Part shown: positions 60,740-64,000 of the stretch, piece after piece
Position numbering within the stretch: the first letter of the stretch is position 1
Layout: every line of letters begins with the position of its first letter
Source: Cryptomeria japonica
Lineage: Eukaryota; Streptophyta; Pinopsida; Cupressales; Cupressaceae
DNA: 64,000 nucleotides
Reading direction: 5' to 3'
NCBI RefSeq assembly: GCF_030272615.1
Contig: NC_081409.1
Coordinates: 239,657,832-239,721,831 of the forward strand
Notes under the pieces: model-generated
Databases searched by the model: none
What the model was told of the DNA's origin: nothing
The model's input: the letters and a program-made list of their open reading frames with translations, nothing else
Position numbers and translations under genes: made by a program

Positions 60740-61330
60740 CAGTACCACAATCTCATGGGTACCCTTTTAGCTGAATTTACCCTACATTTAGGTGAATCTA
60801 CCCTTGTATCATTCCTTGATCTAGTATGTCATTCCACCAATCAATAATTTTTCCATATTCTTGGGAGAATACACTATCCCTTAGGTGAATATGCCATATC
60901 CTTAAATGAATCCTCCTTGTCATCATCCTAAGTCCTCTTTTTGTTAGTCTTATCACTTCATCTTTAGGAAAATCCACCTATCCTTATGTGAATCTAATTT
61001 CTCTTAGGTGAATCTATTTCACATAAATCATTTATCTTATCCATCTTTCTTATGCAAATGGTGAATTTTTCCTATCCTTAGATGACTACACTTCCATTTA
61101 GGTGAATCTATCTAGTTTTAGTCTCCTTCCATTATTTTGTCCAAATTTGTATCCTCTAGTTTACATGAATCTACTTATTCTTAGGAAAATCAACCCTATC
61201 ATTCTAAGGAAAATTCACCTTGTCATCATCCTTAATCATCTACCTTTCAAGTGTATAGTCCATCCATCCTTGGGAGAATCTAACATATTATTGGGAAAAT
61301 CCACTCCCTCTTAGGTGAATCCACCTTTTC
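60740..61330 (+). repeat. Array of about 14 degenerate TTAGGTGAATCYACC motifs
   Basis: Copies lie near 60788, 60872, 60898, 60960, 60983, 61003, 61076, 61094, 61152, 61170, 61191, 61273, 61289 and 61309. All are in the same orientation with irregular 15-80 bp spacing. Two subtypes, ...TTAGGTGAATC... and ...TTAGGAAAATC..., alternate. The array is 2.2-2.8 kb from the right CACTA end. Confidence 0.8.
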
Positions 61331-62924
61331 CACCTTCTCATTAATCTATTATTTGTTCTAAGAAGGACACAAAAGTGGATAGAAAACAATAGAGGAGATA
61401 GTACTCAAACAAGTACTAAGGAATTGCATTAGTGACATGTCACAAATGTGAGTTATACATGTTCCAAATTGATTGATTCTCATGAAGGAACTAAGTTATC
61501 TACAATAAATAGCCACCCAAGAAACCCATTTGCTTTAGGCAAACTATCTTCTTAGTAGTAGCTTAATTCTTGAGACACTTGATTTAGATATGATCTTGTA
61601 AATGGTGTTAAAAAGAGTAATTAGTCACCAACCAACCACACTCTTCATTTGTATATTTAAGAATTAGTTTGGTCAAACCTTGATTGTAACAAGCATAACC
61701 AAATCCTCCATGATAAAGTTAACAACAAATATATTATTGCATAACCAAATCTTTGTGGTGGGTGTGTTCAACAAATATATTATTGTGTGAATTGCTTTTG
61801 TCCAAAATGTAGGAACTTGATCTACATATCCATGAAGGCATGATTAGGTCTCTATACAACATTGTTTTGTTGATGCATATATGTAGTGGTTAGTTGTTTT
61901 CTTTTAGTTGTGGATAAACCATTTTGAGTGAATTTCTCATTTACTTGAGCATTTTTCATTTAGAGAACAACTGGATGACCATTCAACAAGGGGTTTAAAC
62001 TCTTTGAACTTCACAAATGCTTGAGCTTTTCTTGTCAAGCAATGTACCCACATCTTAAAGACATCAAATTATGAAAGATGATAGTCCCAAATCTGCAAAC
62101 GACTGTTACAACATAGTGAATAAGGGAAATCCATAGATACATTAATGAGTAGCCCTAGATCAATACAAAGAGAGCACATGCATGCTAAGGGAGCATTGAA
62201 CAAGCCTTTTTCAGGATAATATAATGGTAGTAAAAGAAATCAATAAAGAGCATAAGTTCATCAAGAACAATTCTTAGCCACAAAGATCTAAGGTAATCAT
62301 AGATGAGCTGATAATAAGTGAGTTCAAGAAGACACACTCAAGCCTTCATCACATTCCATAAAAAGAAAATCATTATTCCATATAATTGGAAGGAAATGAT
62401 ATATTGCAAAGATTACTATGAAGGTCTAAAATAGTAAAAGAGATGAGACTAATCTTTTATTTCTACTTACAATAGTGAATTGGTTGAGATATACTCATAG
62501 ACAAAGTGAATGACATGTATGAGAACAACCTCAATAAAGGTAAAAAGGACAATAAATAGTAGTGATAGATGACAATGCATTGAATGTGCCAAGAAAAAGA
62601 CAGTGGAAGCCATGGAGAAATCACTATCAAAACAAAGCCATTAAATAAAACTATGTTGGCACAACTTGAGAAGCATAGTAGAACAATGAAAAAAGAACAC
62701 TACTTGGTCCTTGAAAAGCATGTAGTCACAATGATTGAAAACCACAATGACAACATAGAGGGCATGAATGTTTGGAGTATTTCCATTCTTAAGAATCTCA
62801 TGATAGTCCATTATTAGGACAGGTGAAGTGCACTATGAAAGTGTCTTAAAAGGCTAATATAGCCATAAGTGATAGTGCCAATGATTTGAGTTCAAATCCT
62901 CATGAAATACAATCATGTTTATCT
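61331..62924. other. No recognisable gene
   Basis: CACTA-internal. A 77-codon frame at 62584-62817 (plus) has no recognised similarity and no supporting context. Confidence 0.4.
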
Positions 62925-63175
62925 CAATGCAACGTTTGCCAGCATCGTCCCTGCATGTGCCAAAATAGGAGCTTTGGAACAAGGTATGGACATCCATCAA
63001 AGCATAATTGAAGGGGGTTTTTTGTCAGAAATTAGTTGCAAATGCTCCAATAACAAAAATCACAAAATGGGGTAGCATACACATGGCATGTGAACTGTAT
63101 GACGGAATACCTCAAAGAGATGTCATTTCATGGAATTTTAAGATCGCAGGATATGCACAAAATGGATTAATTCGA
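62925..63175 (+). pseudogene. Captured PPR gene fragment
   Basis: The first part reads ATFASIVPACAKIGALEQGM followed by DIHQSIIEGGFLSE. After a frame change the second part reads KWGSIHMACELYDGIPQRDV followed by ISWNFKIAGYAQNGL. These are consecutive pieces of a plant PLS-type pentatricopeptide repeat protein, the RNA-editing class targeted to plastids or mitochondria. Only about two to three repeats are present, with a frameshift and without start or end. It lies 320 bp from the right CACTA end, a position where CACTA elements often carry host gene pieces. Confidence 0.85.
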
Positions 63176-63179
63176 AAAA

Positions 63180-63270
63180 AAAAACTAGTTGCCCTTGATT
63201 GCGAAAAAAAATTAATTGCCCTTCATTGAAAAACAAAGAGTTCCTTTGATTGCAAAAAAAAACCTTACCT
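63180..63270 (+). repeat. Three short repeats with poly-A
   Basis: GCCCTTGATTGCGAAAAAAA and two variants occur in tandem at 26-33 bp spacing. A 14-base G run follows at about 63294-63307. Confidence 0.75.
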
Positions 63271-63380
63271 TGCTTGTGCAGAGATCGCTCCGGCGGGGGG
63301 GGGGGGGCAAGGAGGCAAGACGGTCGCCACTTGCTTCGGTTTGCTTTCAAAATGAAAATGCGTTGTGTTTTTTTTTAAAA

Positions 63381-63420
63381 ATAAAATGCCCAAGGTCATC
63401 GGAATTCCGACGAACACGGG
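63381..63420. repeat. Right subterminal inverted repeat
   Basis: ATGCCC...CGGAATTCCG...GGGCAT gives a palindromic core with the same TCGGAATTCCGAC motif found at the left end (42667-42681). Confidence 0.75.
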
Positions 63421-63464
63421 CATTTTTAAAAAAATAAATCAAATTTTCACACAATGCTCCTTGT

Positions 63465-63495
63465 CCGTCGGAATTTGACCCCAAATGTATTAGTG
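63465..63495 (-). repeat. Right terminal inverted repeat
   Basis: Inverse complement begins CACTAATACATTTGGGGTC and pairs with 42234-42264. Confidence 0.92.
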
Positions 63496-63498
63496 ACA
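63496..63498. repeat. Right target duplication of the CACTA element
   Basis: ACA, as at 42231-42233. Confidence 0.85.
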
Positions 63499-64000
63499 AA
63501 TTCTTTCAGTTCTTTTGCTGACAAGGATTGAGCTACATGTATGGTATGTTGAGCTTCTTTTGTTCCAATGTTTATTGGCTGTGTAGGTTCAATTACCACT
63601 AATGATCACTCTTGAAAGTGATCAGGCAAAATATCAAGTATCCCACCTTCAGGTGCCTCGGAGAGGTTTTCACCGTTAGGTACGTCCTTGATTTTTACTA
63701 TTTTTGATTTTGACACCGCCACAGTGTGGTTTTTGCCATTAGAATACTTTTTTTTATTTATTTTTATTTTTGAGACTAAGATACTTGACATCTGCTACTA
63801 TCATGTTCTCACTTTGTTCACTGGTGGAAGAGCCCATTTGTTCAACTACATTAAGATAACAGACTAATGTATAGTCGTTGGCAAAGGTAGGTATATTCAA
63901 AGGTTGATCTTGGAGAGTATAGTCAATAAGCTCAGGATGTACTAGGGATAAAGATTTAACAGGTTCAAGGGAATTCATAGTATTGTCATCACAACCTCAG
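63496..64000 (-). pseudogene. Tat-type gypsy pol, part upstream of the reverse transcriptase
   Basis: The minus strand reads PEGGILDILPDHFQE, a stop, then INIGTKEAQHTIHVAQSLSAKELKEF at the CACTA border. The sequence continues directly with DFFTEKKINFAWTYVD at 42233. This is the linker before the reverse transcriptase of Tat-type elements. Two more open stretches (63978-63754 and 63791-63606) belong to the same region in different frames. The element continues past the window edge. Confidence 0.8.

Larger units (their letters stand above)
42234..63495 (-). mobile_element. Giant CACTA (En/Spm) transposon, 21.3 kb
   Basis: Left end CACTAGTACATTCGGGTC and, read inward from the right, CACTAATACATTTGGGGTC give an imperfect inverted repeat of about 31 bp starting with CACTA. 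The flanks are 3-bp ACA duplications. Removing the element joins two halves of the Tat pol gene in frame (ELKEF to DFFTEKKINFAW on the minus strand). Inside are a TNP2-type transposase gene, a SET/Transposase_24-like gene, a PPR gene fragment, repeat arrays near the ends and a retroelement relic. Ordinary plant CACTA elements are often several kb up to about 15-20 kb, so this one is long. Both genes carry stops, so movement would need proteins supplied by another copy. Confidence 0.93.

Noticed and set aside
62584-62817. A 77-codon plus-strand frame inside the CACTA element
   Set aside because: No similarity known to me and no promoter or partner exons; length is within chance expectation for this composition.
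63290-63310. Long G run as a functional quadruplex site
   Set aside because: A single homopolymer without grouped G tracts; a slippage product or sequencing artefact is just as likely.

Overview
The window looks like nuclear DNA from a plant with a large, transposon-packed genome. It holds three Ty1/copia elements plus a fragment of a fourth (all with initiator-Met-type primer sites), Ty3/gypsy Tat-type sequence, a plant CACTA (En/Spm) transposon, and long AT-rich stretches without genes. A gymnosperm such as a conifer would fit the old, decayed, deeply nested layout, but that is inference; nothing here fixes the species. I see no intact host gene and no tRNA or rRNA gene.

Layout. (1) 1-7376: Copia-A, minus strand, with its 3' LTR cut by the window start and interrupted by a 439-bp solo LTR. 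(2) 7377-9712: a related partial copia LTR, then a gypsy-type LTR with a primer-site-like sequence on its left. (3) 9727-27850: a long uncharacterised minus-strand reading frame of about 1,000 codons, split by Copia-B (plus strand, 11497-26210, target duplication TATTC). Copia-B's own 3' LTR is split by Copia-C (minus strand, 19050-25773). (4) 28051-28989: a run of about twelve imperfect hairpins just upstream of that reading frame, ten of them spaced roughly 60 bp apart. (5) 29109-31245: a fragment of a fourth copia element, Copia-D. (6) 32430-37330: an old 2.7-kb duplication with internal repeats. (7) 40608-42233 and 63496-64000: two halves of a Tat-type gypsy pol gene with two RNase H domains. 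(8) 42234-63495: a 21.3-kb CACTA element that splits that pol gene, bounded by about 31-bp terminal inverted repeats and a 3-bp ACA duplication.

The CACTA element is the most interesting part. It has two head-to-tail minus-strand genes. One is a nine-exon TNP2-type transposase (57445 to 53034). The other (about 52575 to 48560) joins a SET-domain-like exon to exons resembling the plant Transposase_24/TNPA family. It also carries a captured PPR gene fragment, a large inverted repeat near its left end, a motif array near its right end, and an older retroelement relic. Both genes are dead: their premature stops look like CGA-to-TGA and CAG-to-TAG changes, as expected from deamination of methylated cytosine.

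Relative order of events that can be read: the Tat element came before the CACTA insertion; the unknown reading frame came before Copia-B, which came before Copia-C; Copia-A came before the solo LTR inside it.
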